Made by a program: the position numbers and the translations under genes
Source: Bryobacterales bacterium
GTDB taxonomy: Bacteria > Acidobacteriota > Terriglobia > Bryobacterales > Bryobacteraceae
Length of the DNA: 64,000 bases
Assembly: GCA_016789905.1 (NCBI GenBank)
Contig: JAEUQC010000017.1
Location: forward strand, 1-64,000
Direction of reading: 5' to 3'
Shown here: positions 51,100 through 59,726 of the stretch, piece after piece
How the letters are laid out: the number at the start of each line of letters is the position of its first letter
How positions within the stretch are numbered: the stretch's first letter is position 1
Notes under the pieces: model-generated
The model's input: only the letters and a program-made list of their open reading frames with translations
Told to the model about the DNA's origin: nothing
The model's database searches: none

Positions 51100-52671
51100 T
51101 CAGCCGCCGCCCCGCTCATTAAACAAGATCAGCCGAAAATGTAGAAACTCCAGGTCTGGGCTGTAGCCCAGGAAGCCGATGTCGTCAACGGCGAAGATAC
51201 CGGTGGCGACGGCGGGATCGCGCAAAATGGCCTTGAAATTGGGGCCCGGACCGGTGAGGGTGTTCCAATTGGCGGCGTTGTCCGGCGAGGAGCCGACGTG
51301 GCGAAGGGAATTGACGGCGAGCAGGGTGTTGTTGGCGGGGGAGGCGAGGGCCTTGAGATTCAAAGGCGAAGCAATGTTGGCCCACGCGGCGCCGGAGTTG
51401 GCGCTGTAGAAAAGATCGCCGCCGTTGGTGGCGATATAGAGCGCGGCGGCGTTGGCGGCGCCTATGGCGGCGGTGGCGACATCGTGGGTGGGGAGGGTGC
51501 GGACGACGGTCCAGGTGACGCCGGAATCGGCGCTGGTGAGGAGGGTGCGCCAGTGGTCATCGAACTGGAGCGCGTCGGCCATGAGGGGATGGAGAGCTTC
51601 AATGGCGGCTTGCCGGGCGGCGGCGGCGACAGCATGCCCGCCCTGGGTGGCGCCAAGGCCGTGGAGAAAGAGTTCGAGTTCGGCGGCGGCAGAGGCCAGC
51701 AGGGCGACGGCGGCCGATTGGATATGATCGAGCCTGGCGGTGGCTGGACGGCAACAACCGCGCGGCGTGCCGGGGAAGAGCAGCGCCACGTTGCCACGCG
51801 GACCGGGGTGTTCGGCTTCCACTTCCGAACCGCCGGTGTCGAGGCGGTAATTGTCGGCCCAATTGCGGTGCGTATAAGTGTCGATACCGTCGGGCGCCAC
51901 GGGGTGTCCGTACTGGTTCCCCCAGCCGAAGGAGTAGGCGAGCGTTCGGGTGGTGTTGACGATGCCCTGCGCGAGAGGCCGCGGAATGCCGGCCTGGGTG
52001 GCGATATCGGCGCCGTGGTGGGCGGCGGTGATGGCGATGGCGGAGGTGTCGCAGCCGTGGGTCATGACGCCGGCGTTGTAATCCATGTCCCCGGCAAGGA
52101 AGATGTACTGCCCGGCGTTATAGGGACTTTCGATGCGGAGCGCGAGGCCTGCGTCGTTCATGCCCTCGCTGCCGGTGGCGACGCTTTGGCCTTTGACGAT
52201 GGTGTAGAAAGACCGCGTGGAAGTGACGACGCCGGCGTCAACGACGTAGTTGCGCGTGCGGCCGTTTTCGGCCAGCTTCTTCCGCATCGATTTGGCGACG
52301 GCGGAGAAGCCCTGCACGCCGACGTTGACTGTTTGATCGGGCGCGAGCCACTCGGTGTTCTGGAGCAATCCACGCTCAATGTGCTTCAGTCCGCCGTTGA
52401 AATGATCGTGATCCCAGTGGGAGAGGATGAACTTGGGGCCATGGTTGAAGCAGTACTTGTTTTCAGGAGCGCCGGTGGTGAAGAGCCCGCCCTTGATGGG
52501 GGAGCCGAAGTCGTAGTAGAGAAACGGGTGGCCATCTTCGTCGAAGATCACGTTGATGTTGCCCTGGCCGATGTCGCAAACAACGACGAAGGCGGGCGTA
52601 TTGCCCGCGCCGGCGGGCAAGAACCAGGCGGCGAGCAGGTTGTCGAGTCCAACTTGATTCAACAGCGGCAT
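51100..52671 (-). pseudogene. 5' fragment of metallo-beta-lactamase-fold / beta-propeller gene (locus B)
   Basis: 523 residues; the last 18 or so codons are IS sequence. Residues about 25-270 show a ComEC-like metallo-beta-lactamase fold: VVVCDIGQGNINVIFDEDG, LYYDFGSP, the metal motif LSHWDHDHFNGGLKH, LRIESPYNAGQYIFLAGDMDYNAGV and ITAAHHGADIA. After a helical Ala-rich stretch come BNR-like repeats (TSADSGVTWTVVRT, LYIATNGGDLFYSANSGAAW, SPDNAANWNTL). No signal peptide. Before the insertion the protein would have had 860 residues. It may be a metal-dependent hydrolase cargo of locus B. The truncated product could still fold and be active in its first domain. Confidence 0.82.
51154..51173. repeat. 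Right copy of 20-bp target duplication
   Basis: GTCTGGGCTGTAGCCCAGGA, identical to 49256-49275, immediately follows the right terminal repeat of the insertion sequence. In the interrupted gene it encodes part of the LGYSPD repeat motif. Confidence 0.9.
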
Positions 52672-52692
52672 AGAAGGTGATATTCGGGATGA

Positions 52693-53283
52693 CTAAACTT
52701 CAAAGACGTCAGAGAACCAGCGCAGTTCGCCCAGCCGCATGGGATTGAGGCGTTCGAGGATGACGAAGGCGGGGTATTCGTTGGCGACCGTGCCAATGGT
52801 GGATGGATCGGCACTGCCGGGCGAGGGGAGATAGACGGTGCAGGGGGCGCCATTCACCGGATGGAGCAACACGCCCACCCAATTGCCGACATGGAGGTGC
52901 GGGCGTTGGCCGCGGCCGCCGAAATCGACGTCGCCCAGGCTCTGGTTCGTTTGCGCGATGGCGTTCGGAGAGGCGACGATTTCCACATGGCAAATACCGG
53001 AGACCTGTGCCATTACCTCGACGGCGGGGAAGTGGCGGTGGAGATAGCAGTTATCAAACCAACGCATGGCGATGCATTCGATGGTGATGTGCTGGCGTAT
53101 CAGCGCGCCGCCCCACCATTCGTCTTCGATGGACTCAATATAGCCGTAGAACGGACGCGGCGGAATCTCCGCGATGACATCGACTTCCACGTCCTCGCCC
53201 TGGTCCAGTTTCCGGGCTCGCTTGGAATTATTCTCCTTGGTGGTGCCACGCTTAACGGGGAACACGTCGCCGCGGTTATTCAT
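52693..53283 (-). CDS. Unrecognised protein of locus B
   Basis: 196 residues from the ATG at 53283. A basic N-terminus (VKRGTTKENNSKRARKLDQG) is followed by a mixed domain with several aromatic and His residues: PPRPFYGYIESIEDEWWGGALIRQH, MRWFDNCYLHRHFPAVEVMA, GQRPHLHVGNWVGVLLHPVNG. I cannot name the family. Its ATG overlaps the stop of the preceding gene (ATGAATAA) and it is followed by the metallo-beta-lactamase gene after 21 bases. It might be a chaperone, adaptor or immunity protein. Confidence 0.6.
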   Translation of the reverse strand: MNNRGDVFPVKRGTTKENNSKRARKLDQGEDVEVDVIAEIPPRPFYGYIESIEDEWWGGALIRQHITIECIAMRWFDNCYLHRHFPAVEVMAQVSGICHVEIVASPNAIAQTNQSLGDVDFGGRGQRPHLHVGNWVGVLLHPVNGAPCTVYLPSPGSADPSTIGTVANEYPAFVILERLNPMRLGELRWFSDVFEV

Positions 53284-53929
53284 CGTCTTCCTCCTGCGCG
53301 ATAAGCTTTTCGTCGATTTCAACCGGGGGCAGATTCCGTATTTCCGTTTCCAATTTCGGGAGGTTTGCGACGGTCGGCCAGATTCGCAGATCGACGGTGT
53401 TGTCTTGCCCGACGTAGGGGCTGTAGACCTTCGCCAACAGATCCGTTGTGGCGGTGTTCAAATCGCCGCTGCCCTGGATACGCAGCAGGTCCTGAAACAG
53501 GCGCAGTTTTTGGGTTAACGGCGGCGCGTCGCCAGTGAGTTCGAGTTCGTCGTAGGAGAGGTTGTCCAGGCGGTCCTCGGCGCCGGTTTCGAGCGGGAGC
53601 GGGGCGATGGCCTCCAACGCGATGTTCCACACGGAGGGAGGATCGTTGGGTTCGTCGAGCCAGGCGGTGAGCGTGGCGGCAGTGGAGGAGGCGGGAATGA
53701 GATGGTCGATGAGGCCTTCCGCGGTGGTGTTGCCGCGGAACACCTGACCGCCGGCGTCGAGTTGATATGGCTTGTTTTTGTACGAGTGAAGCAGGCAGTC
53801 TTTGAGGACGATTCGAACGCGAGCCTTCTTCTCATAGGGGCAGGGGAGAATGGGAGACCGCGGGTCGTTATCTCCGGCGGTGGAGGCGGCCGTGTTCATC
53901 GCGTTGAAGTTCTGTGCGGATGAACTCAT
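53276..53929 (-). CDS. Beta-sandwich / peptidoglycan-binding-like cargo accessory protein (locus B)
   Basis: 217 residues from the ATG at 53929, which overlaps the preceding TGA as ATGA. Residues about 30-110 carry RVRIVLKDCLLHSYKNKPYQ, then GGQVFRGNTTAEGLIDHLIP, the same LxDxxxxPYxLxxxGxxxxGxTxxxGLxxxxIP pattern as in the locus A LysM protein. Residues about 130-195 (EDRLDNLSYDELELTGDAPP, LRLFQDLLRIQGSGDLNTATTDLLAKVY) look like a degenerate PG_binding_1 domain. The LysM domain of the locus A relative is missing. 93 upstream in-frame codons are shadow. Confidence 0.68.
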   Translation of the reverse strand: MSSSAQNFNAMNTAASTAGDNDPRSPILPCPYEKKARVRIVLKDCLLHSYKNKPYQLDAGGQVFRGNTTAEGLIDHLIPASSTAATLTAWLDEPNDPPSVWNIALEAIAPLPLETGAEDRLDNLSYDELELTGDAPPLTQKLRLFQDLLRIQGSGDLNTATTDLLAKVYSPYVGQDNTVDLRIWPTVANLPKLETEIRNLPPVEIDEKLIAQEEDDE

Positions 53930-54300
53930 ACCTTTTCGGTTTCCTTTTCCTGCGTGCGCAAAACCTTTTCCGCCCACTGACAGACGCGGTCCAGCCGGGC
54001 GGCGGGCAACTGAGAGCGATCGTGCAAGAGCGCTGCCCAGGGGTAGCGGGGATCGGTGTCGAAGGCGGGCCCAAGGGCGTAGGTCAGGTTGACGAAGCGG
54101 ATGATATCGGAGGCGGCCTGGAAGCCGGCGGCGCGTGCCTTTGCGATGGCGGCGCGGACCCGTTCCATGCCCGGGCCTTCGCCGTCGCGGAGCCACTGCT
54201 CCGCCCAATAACGGCGCACAAGCGCCGCCACCGAATCCTCGAAAGTATGTTGGGATGGCCCGGCCAAGACGGCTATTTGATCTGGACGAATCTTGAGCAT
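53926..54300 (-). CDS. Type VI-associated small accessory protein (locus B)
   Basis: 124 residues. MLKIRPDQIAVLAGPSQHTF, RRYWAEQWL, AIAKARAAGFQAASDIIRFV and LTYALGPAFDTDPRYPWAALL follow a pattern I know from small helical proteins beside VgrG/PAAR effector genes (M-L-x-I-R-x-x-Q ... G-I-x-x-x-x-D-x-x-x-x-x ... L-G-x-x-F-D-x-D-P-x-x-P-W-A). They are thought to act as adaptors or chaperones. First gene of locus B. The ATG at 54300 is preferred to the TTG one codon upstream. The 58 bases before it are A+T-rich and must carry the promoter. Confidence 0.66.
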   Translation of the reverse strand: MLKIRPDQIAVLAGPSQHTFEDSVAALVRRYWAEQWLRDGEGPGMERVRAAIAKARAAGFQAASDIIRFVNLTYALGPAFDTDPRYPWAALLHDRSQLPAARLDRVCQWAEKVLRTQEKETEKV

Positions 54301-54358
54301 CAAGTTTTCAAATCAAGCGCAACTATGGGGGCTACTTTAGCATAGGAACGCCGGCGGG

Positions 54359-55369
54359 TCAGCGGGGCAAGGTCATGAGAATCAGGCCATAGCCGACGCC
54401 GGCCTCGTCGGCGGCGCGGGCAATCTGGAACGCCATATAGCGCCCGTCGGTGGAGATGACAGGGTTCGAGGCTTTCCAGCCCTGATAGTCGTTAAAGTGA
54501 GTGACGCGGACGAAGTCTTTGCCCATGCCGTCCAGCTTCAGTTTCCAGATATCGATTTCGCGGGAGCCGTGCTGGCCGCCGAGAGTCTCCACTTGTTTGG
54601 ACGATTCGACGAGCGTGTATTGACCGTCGGGGAAGATGCCCTCGACTTCGTTGTAGATGGCGGCGGATTGGGAGAAGTCGATGACTTTGCCGGTGTTGAG
54701 ATCGAGGCCCATGACGCCGCCAAGGCCTTTGGGACGGTAGCATGTAAACGTTAGTTTCCGGTCGTCGTCGTAGAAGTCCTGGGATTCGGCGACGCAACTC
54801 GGGTCCTTGCTTTCGAAGACAGTCTTTTTGTTGGTGATGGTGAGCGCGCCGTTCACAAAGGCCAGATCGGCGACGACGATGCGCGAATAGCCGGCGGGGA
54901 GTTCGGGGAACTGGGCGGGCGTTTCGGACCAGGACATCTTCAACCGCGTTTTTGATATGGCGGCGCCTTCGCTCATCTTTTGGCCGAGTTTGACGGGTTT
55001 GGCGTTCGGCTCTTTGCTGAGGAACCAGAGCTCGTTGTCGCGGCGGCGGCTGGTGCGGATGTCGCTGAAACGTTCGGCGCCGATGAGGATGTAGTTGCCG
55101 TCGCTTAGGTGCATGATGCGGAGGAAGGCGGCGCCGGGGACGCCACAAGTGAGGCAGCGGATGATGCGGGTGCGGAGGTCAATGACGAAGGCGTCGCCGA
55201 AGCTTTTGGCCATAAAGGCGATGCGGTTGTTGTCTGGAGAAAAGTCGGCGCGCTCTCCGAAGTGTGTGAGCACCTGCATCGATTTGGGCAGATGATCCAG
55301 AGGGCTGCCGGGCTTGCGTTGCGCGGAAAGAGAGAGGGCGAAAAGGAGCACTGCGGCGGGGAGTTTCAT
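54359..55369 (-). CDS. Exported PD40/TolB-like beta-propeller protein
   Basis: 336 residues with a signal peptide (MKLPAAVLLFALSLSAQ). Propeller-type repeats: HFGERADFSPDNNRIAFMAKS, IFPDGQYTLVESSKQ, NPVISTDGRYMAFQIARAA. CLTCG near residue 75 and a further Cys pair could form disulfides. Similar proteins in Acidobacteria are periplasmic and of unknown function. Divergent from the RND adaptor gene by about 75 bases. Confidence 0.75.
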   Translation of the reverse strand: MKLPAAVLLFALSLSAQRKPGSPLDHLPKSMQVLTHFGERADFSPDNNRIAFMAKSFGDAFVIDLRTRIIRCLTCGVPGAAFLRIMHLSDGNYILIGAERFSDIRTSRRRDNELWFLSKEPNAKPVKLGQKMSEGAAISKTRLKMSWSETPAQFPELPAGYSRIVVADLAFVNGALTITNKKTVFESKDPSCVAESQDFYDDDRKLTFTCYRPKGLGGVMGLDLNTGKVIDFSQSAAIYNEVEGIFPDGQYTLVESSKQVETLGGQHGSREIDIWKLKLDGMGKDFVRVTHFNDYQGWKASNPVISTDGRYMAFQIARAADEAGVGYGLILMTLPR

Positions 55370-55444
55370 ACGTGGCTCGCCCCGATGGTATCGCAGGGAG
55401 TGCGTTCGTGGCGCTCCTCATTCGGTACTCTAAAAGGTGAAGAC

Positions 55445-56656
55445 TTGTACACCTTGCAGCGACGATATTTCTCAATCCCGATACTGGCGGCAACGGCCGC
55501 GTTGATGTGCTCCTGCGGACGGGAGGCAGGGCCGGCGGCGTCCACGGCCCCACCGCCCCAAGCGGTGCGCGCGACGGAGGCGATTGCAGCGGACGTGCCG
55601 CTGGAGATTGCGGCGATAGGAAACGTCGAAGCGAGTTCGACAGTGGAAGTGAAGGCGCGCGTAACGGCGCCGGTGGTGCGCGTGCATTTTGCCGAGGGGC
55701 AGGATGTGCGCGCCGGCCAGTTACTGTTCGAACTGGACGCCGAACCGTTCGTGCGGCAGATTGCGCAGATTGAGGCGAATATTGTCCGCGATGTGGCGCT
55801 GGCGCGGCAGGCGGAGGCGATTATTGCCCGCGACGAGGCGACCTGGAAAAATCTGAACGCGATTGCGACCCGGAGTTTGCAGTTGCAGAAAGAAGGCATT
55901 CTTTCGCGGGAGCAGGCCGACCAGGCCGTGACCAACGCCGACGCGGCGAAGGCCGCGGTGGAGGCGGGACGGGCGGCGGTGGAGAGCGCGAAGGCCGCCG
56001 AGCAGGCAGACCGCGCGCGGCTGCAGGAGACGAAGCTGCTGGTGGAGTACACGAAGATCTACGCGCCGATTTCCGGGCGGGCGGGCGCGATTGCGACCAA
56101 GCAAGGGAGCCTGGCCAAGCAGCATGACAATACGCTGGTGACGCTGCTGCAATTGACGCCGGTGCATGTGACGTTTTCCGTGCCGGAGAGCCTGCTGGCG
56201 GCGGTGCGGAAATACCAGAGCCAGCGGCCGCTGCGAATTACGGCGGTGGTGTCGGGCGATGTTTCGAGCATCGGGCAGTTGGAGTTTATCGACAATACCG
56301 TGGACCCTGGGACGGGCGGCATTAAAATGAAGGCGCTGTTCGCGAACGCGGACCGGGTGTTGTGGCCCGGGCAGTTTGTGAACGTGAAAGCGCAACTGAA
56401 CATGGAAGCGGCGCGCGTGCTGGTGACGGCGCAAGCCGTGCAAACAGGCCCGCAGGGCAAGTACGTGTGGCTGCTGAACGCGAAGGATTCGACGGTGGCT
56501 ATGCGGACGGTGGAAGTGCCGCGGCTGGTGACGCTGGCCGGACGCGGGGAAATGGCGGTGGTGGCCAGCGGGCTGCAGGCCGGGGAGCGTGTGATCAACG
56601 AGGGGCAGAAGCGGCTCACGCCGGGCGGAAAAGTACGCTTGCTGGCGGCGAATTAG
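55445..56656 (+). CDS. RND efflux periplasmic adaptor, probable lipoprotein
   Basis: About 403 residues from a TTG at 55445, with AGGTGA four bases upstream. The N-terminus ends in a possible lipobox (AALMCSCG). Lipoyl halves (VHFAEGQDVRAGQLLFELDA and YTKIYAPISGRAGAIATKQG) flank a coiled hairpin with REQADQAVTNADAAKAAVE, and the beta-barrel domain contains FIDNTVDPGTGGIKMKALFAN, typical of MexA/MdtA-like adaptors. TTG at 55454 or ATG at 55505 are alternative starts. It is followed after 1 base by the RND pump gene, its obvious partner. Confidence 0.85.
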   Translation: MYTLQRRYFSIPILAATAALMCSCGREAGPAASTAPPPQAVRATEAIAADVPLEIAAIGNVEASSTVEVKARVTAPVVRVHFAEGQDVRAGQLLFELDAEPFVRQIAQIEANIVRDVALARQAEAIIARDEATWKNLNAIATRSLQLQKEGILSREQADQAVTNADAAKAAVEAGRAAVESAKAAEQADRARLQETKLLVEYTKIYAPISGRAGAIATKQGSLAKQHDNTLVTLLQLTPVHVTFSVPESLLAAVRKYQSQRPLRITAVVSGDVSSIGQLEFIDNTVDPGTGGIKMKALFANADRVLWPGQFVNVKAQLNMEAARVLVTAQAVQTGPQGKYVWLLNAKDSTVAMRTVEVPRLVTLAGRGEMAVVASGLQAGERVINEGQKRLTPGGKVRLLAAN

Positions 56657-56657
56657 T

Positions 56658-59600
56658 ATGGCAGTTACCGATTTATTCATACGCCGGGCGGTGACGACAA
56701 CGCTGTTGATGGCGGGCATCCTGGGCTTCGGGATGTTGAGCTACTTTTCGCTGCCGGTGAGCGATTTGCCGCCGGTGGAGTACCCGACGATTCAGGTGAT
56801 GGCGAGTTTGCCGGGGGCGAATCCGGACATCATGGCGTCCTCGGTGGCAACGCCGCTGGAAAAGGCATTTTCGAATATCGCGGGGATTGAGAGCATGTCG
56901 TCGGCGAGTACGAATGCGTCGACGACGATCACGCTACAGTTCGATTTCAGCCGGACGATCGACGCCGCATCGCAAGACGTGCAGTCGGCAATTTCGCGGG
57001 CGACGGGCGAATTGCCGCGCAACATGCTGACGCCGCCATCGTTCCGGAAAGTAAACCCGGCGTCGCGGCCGGTGGTGTTTCTGGCGCTTACGTCGGAGAC
57101 GATGACGCTGGCGGCGCTGAACGAGTACGCGGAGAACATGATTGGCCGGCGGCTATCCATGATCAATGGAGTGGCGCAGACGATGATCTTCGGCGGCAAC
57201 AAATATGCGGTGCGCGTGGAGGCGGACCCGGACCGGCTGGCGGCGCGGCAGGTGGGGCTGGAAGAGATTCGCATGGCGCTGGCGCAGCAGAATGTGAATC
57301 TGCCGGCGGGTTCGATTCACGGCGTGACGAAGGCGTACACGGTGCAATCGAACAGCCAGTTCAATACGGCCGATCAGTTCAAACCGATCGTGATCGCTTA
57401 TCGCAACGGGAATCCGGTGCGGCTGGAAGACGTGGCGACGGTGAAGGACGGCGTGAGTTTTGAACGCAACATGTTCTGGGTGAACGGGAAGCGCGGCATG
57501 ATTGTGGCGGTGCAGAAGCAGCCGGACGCCAATACCGTGGAGGTGGTGGACGCCGTGAAAAAGCAACTGCCAGGGCTGCGGCAGAACATGCCGGCGGGAC
57601 TATCGCTGGAGGTGGAGTTCGACGCGTCGAAGAACATTCGCGAGTCCATTGAGGATGTGAAATTCACCTTGCTGCTGACGATCGGCCTGGTGATTCTGGT
57701 CATCTTCGTCTTCCTGCGAAACGTGTCGGCGACGGTGATTCCGAGCCTGGCGGTGCCGCTGTCGCTGCTGGGAACGTTTGGCGTGATGAAGCTGTTGAAC
57801 TTCACGATTGACACCTTATCGATGATGGCGATGACGCTATCGGTGGGGTTTGTGGTGGACGATGCGATTGTGATGCTGGAAAACATTGTGCGCCACATGG
57901 AAATGGGCAAGCCCCGATTGCAGGCCGCCTATGAGGGCGCGCGCGAGGTGGGCTTCACGATTATTTCGATGACCATTTCGCTGGTGGCGGTGTTCATTCC
58001 GGTGCTGTTTCTGGAGGGGATTCTAGGCCGGCTGTTGCGGGAGTTCGCGGTGACGATCGCGGTGGCGGTGTTGATATCGGGTGTGATTTCGCTCTCGTTG
58101 ACACCCATGCTTTGCAGCCGGTTCCTGCGGCACGAGCAGAAGCACGGGCGAGCGTTCCATTTTGTGGAGCGGTTCTTTGAAGGCATGAACGCGCTGTACC
58201 GGAACACGCTGCGGCTGACGCTGCGCTACAAGTTTGTGACGCTGGCGCTGACGCTGGTGACGACGGTGATCACAGGGTGGTTGTTTGTGATCATGCCGAA
58301 GAGCTTTGTGCCGGTGGTGGACACGGGAATGGTGTTCGGCGGGACGGAGGCGGCGCAGGATACGTCATTCGATGAGATGGTGCGGCTGCAGATGCAGGTG
58401 ATGGGGATTGTGCAAAAGAACCCGTGGATCAGCCAGTTTGGCACCGGTGTGCAGAACCAGAACACGGGGTTCCTGTTTATGCATTTCAAGGACGACCACA
58501 AGCGGCCCCACGCCACCAAGATTGTGGCGCAGATGCAGAAGCAGTTTGCCGATGTGCCAGGGTTCAACGTCTTTCTGCAGCCGCCGCCGATGTTGACGCT
58601 GGGGCAGAATGAGTCGCGCTACCAGTATTCAGTGGCGCTGCAAGACGCCGATACGGCGGCGCTGTACCAATGGGCGCCGCTGCTGGAGGCAAAGCTGCGG
58701 ACACTGCCGGCGCTGGCCGATGTGTACAGCGATTTGCAGTTGAACAACCCGCGCGTGAATGTGGATATTGACCGGGACCGCGCACTGGCGCTGGGGGTGA
58801 CGCCGGAGCAGATTGCCAACACGCTCTACGACGCGTTTGGGAACCGGCGGATATCGACGATCAGCGCGCCGGCGAACGAATATGACGTGATTCTGGAATT
58901 GCAGCCAGCGTTCCGGAAGGACCCGGCGGCACTATCGAAACTCTATATCCGCTCGACCACGGGCAAGCTGATTCCGCTTTCGTCAGTGACCAGGGAACGG
59001 CAGGGGGTGGCGCCGCTGAGCGTGAACCACATTGGCCAGTTGCCGGCGGTGAACCTGCAGTTCAACGCGAAGCCGGGCGTATCGTTGAGCCAGGTGACCG
59101 AGCAGGTGGATGAAGCGGCGCGCCAGATGGGGCTGCCGGATACGATGACCTTTACGTATCAGGGCACGGCGTCGGCGTTTCAGAAATCGGTGGGCGGGCT
59201 GGCGATCCTGCTGGGGATTGCGATTCTGGTGATCTATCTGGTGCTGGGTGTGCTGTATGAGAGCTTTATCCACCCGGTTACGATTCTATCGGGGCTGCCT
59301 TCGGCAGGGCTTGGCGCGTTGATCACGCTGCTGTTATTTGGCGACGATTTGAATCTGTTCTCGTTCGTGGGGATTATCCTGCTAATCGGGATTGTGAAGA
59401 AAAACGCCATTATGATGGTGGACTTCGCGATCATGGCGCGGCGGGAAGGGCAGTCCGCCGAAGATGCGATCTTCGACGGGTGTATTCACCGCTTCCGGCC
59501 GATCATGATGACGACGATGTGCGCGCTGCTGGGGACGCTGCCGATTGCGGTGGGCTACGGCGCGGGCGGCGAAGCGAGGCGGCCGTTGGGGCTGGCCGTG

Positions 59601-59726
59601 GTGGGCGGGCTGGTTGTGTCGCAACTGCTGACCCTTTACATAACGCCGGTGATTTATTTGTACCTGGAGCGAATGACGTCGAAGCGTAAGCCGGCAGCGG
59701 CGCCGGTGCCCGAGGCCGTTTTGTAG
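56658..59726 (+). CDS. RND multidrug efflux pump, AcrB/MdtB-like
   Basis: 1,022 residues, the normal length of hydrophobe/amphiphile RND pumps. N-terminal FIRRAVTTTLLMAGILGFGMLSYFSLPVSDLP, porter-domain GANPDIMASSVATPLEKAFSNIAGI, the proton-relay aspartates in VGFVVDDAIVMLENIVRHME, and the C-terminal GIVKKNAIMMVDFAIMARREG and RPIMMTTMCALLGTLPIAVGYGAGGEARRPLG. It exports drugs or other toxic compounds using the proton gradient. The outer-membrane channel gene is absent from the window. Its last 73 bases overlap the end of the converging PEP-CTERM gene. Confidence 0.92.
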   Translation: MAVTDLFIRRAVTTTLLMAGILGFGMLSYFSLPVSDLPPVEYPTIQVMASLPGANPDIMASSVATPLEKAFSNIAGIESMSSASTNASTTITLQFDFSRTIDAASQDVQSAISRATGELPRNMLTPPSFRKVNPASRPVVFLALTSETMTLAALNEYAENMIGRRLSMINGVAQTMIFGGNKYAVRVEADPDRLAARQVGLEEIRMALAQQNVNLPAGSIHGVTKAYTVQSNSQFNTADQFKPIVIAYRNGNPVRLEDVATVKDGVSFERNMFWVNGKRGMIVAVQKQPDANTVEVVDAVKKQLPGLRQNMPAGLSLEVEFDASKNIRESIEDVKFTLLLTIGLVILVIFVFLRNVSATVIPSLAVPLSLLGTFGVMKLLNFTIDTLSMMAMTLSVGFVVDDAIVMLENIVRHMEMGKPRLQAAYEGAREVGFTIISMTISLVAVFIPVLFLEGILGRLLREFAVTIAVAVLISGVISLSLTPMLCSRFLRHEQKHGRAFHFVERFFEGMNALYRNTLRLTLRYKFVTLALTLVTTVITGWLFVIMPKSFVPVVDTGMVFGGTEAAQDTSFDEMVRLQMQVMGIVQKNPWISQFGTGVQNQNTGFLFMHFKDDHKRPHATKIVAQMQKQFADVPGFNVFLQPPPMLTLGQNESRYQYSVALQDADTAALYQWAPLLEAKLRTLPALADVYSDLQLNNPRVNVDIDRDRALALGVTPEQIANTLYDAFGNRRISTISAPANEYDVILELQPAFRKDPAALSKLYIRSTTGKLIPLSSVTRERQGVAPLSVNHIGQLPAVNLQFNAKPGVSLSQVTEQVDEAARQMGLPDTMTFTYQGTASAFQKSVGGLAILLGIAILVIYLVLGVLYESFIHPVTILSGLPSAGLGALITLLLFGDDLNLFSFVGIILLIGIVKKNAIMMVDFAIMARREGQSAEDAIFDGCIHRFRPIMMTTMCALLGTLPIAVGYGAGGEARRPLGLAVVGGLVVSQLLTLYITPVIYLYLERMTSKRKPAAAPVPEAVL

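Larger units (their letters stand above)
49276..51153 (-). mobile_element. 1,878-bp insertion sequence with two genes
   Basis: The ends are 15-bp perfect inverted repeats: CTGGAGTTTCTACAT at 49276-49290 and its complement at 51139-51153. Exact 20-bp direct repeats flank it. It carries a winged-helix protein gene and a DDE transposase gene, both on the minus strand. It sits inside the large locus B gene. The intact genes, perfect ends and perfect duplication suggest recent insertion. The family is uncertain; the transposase has an IS4/IS701-type look. Confidence 0.93.
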
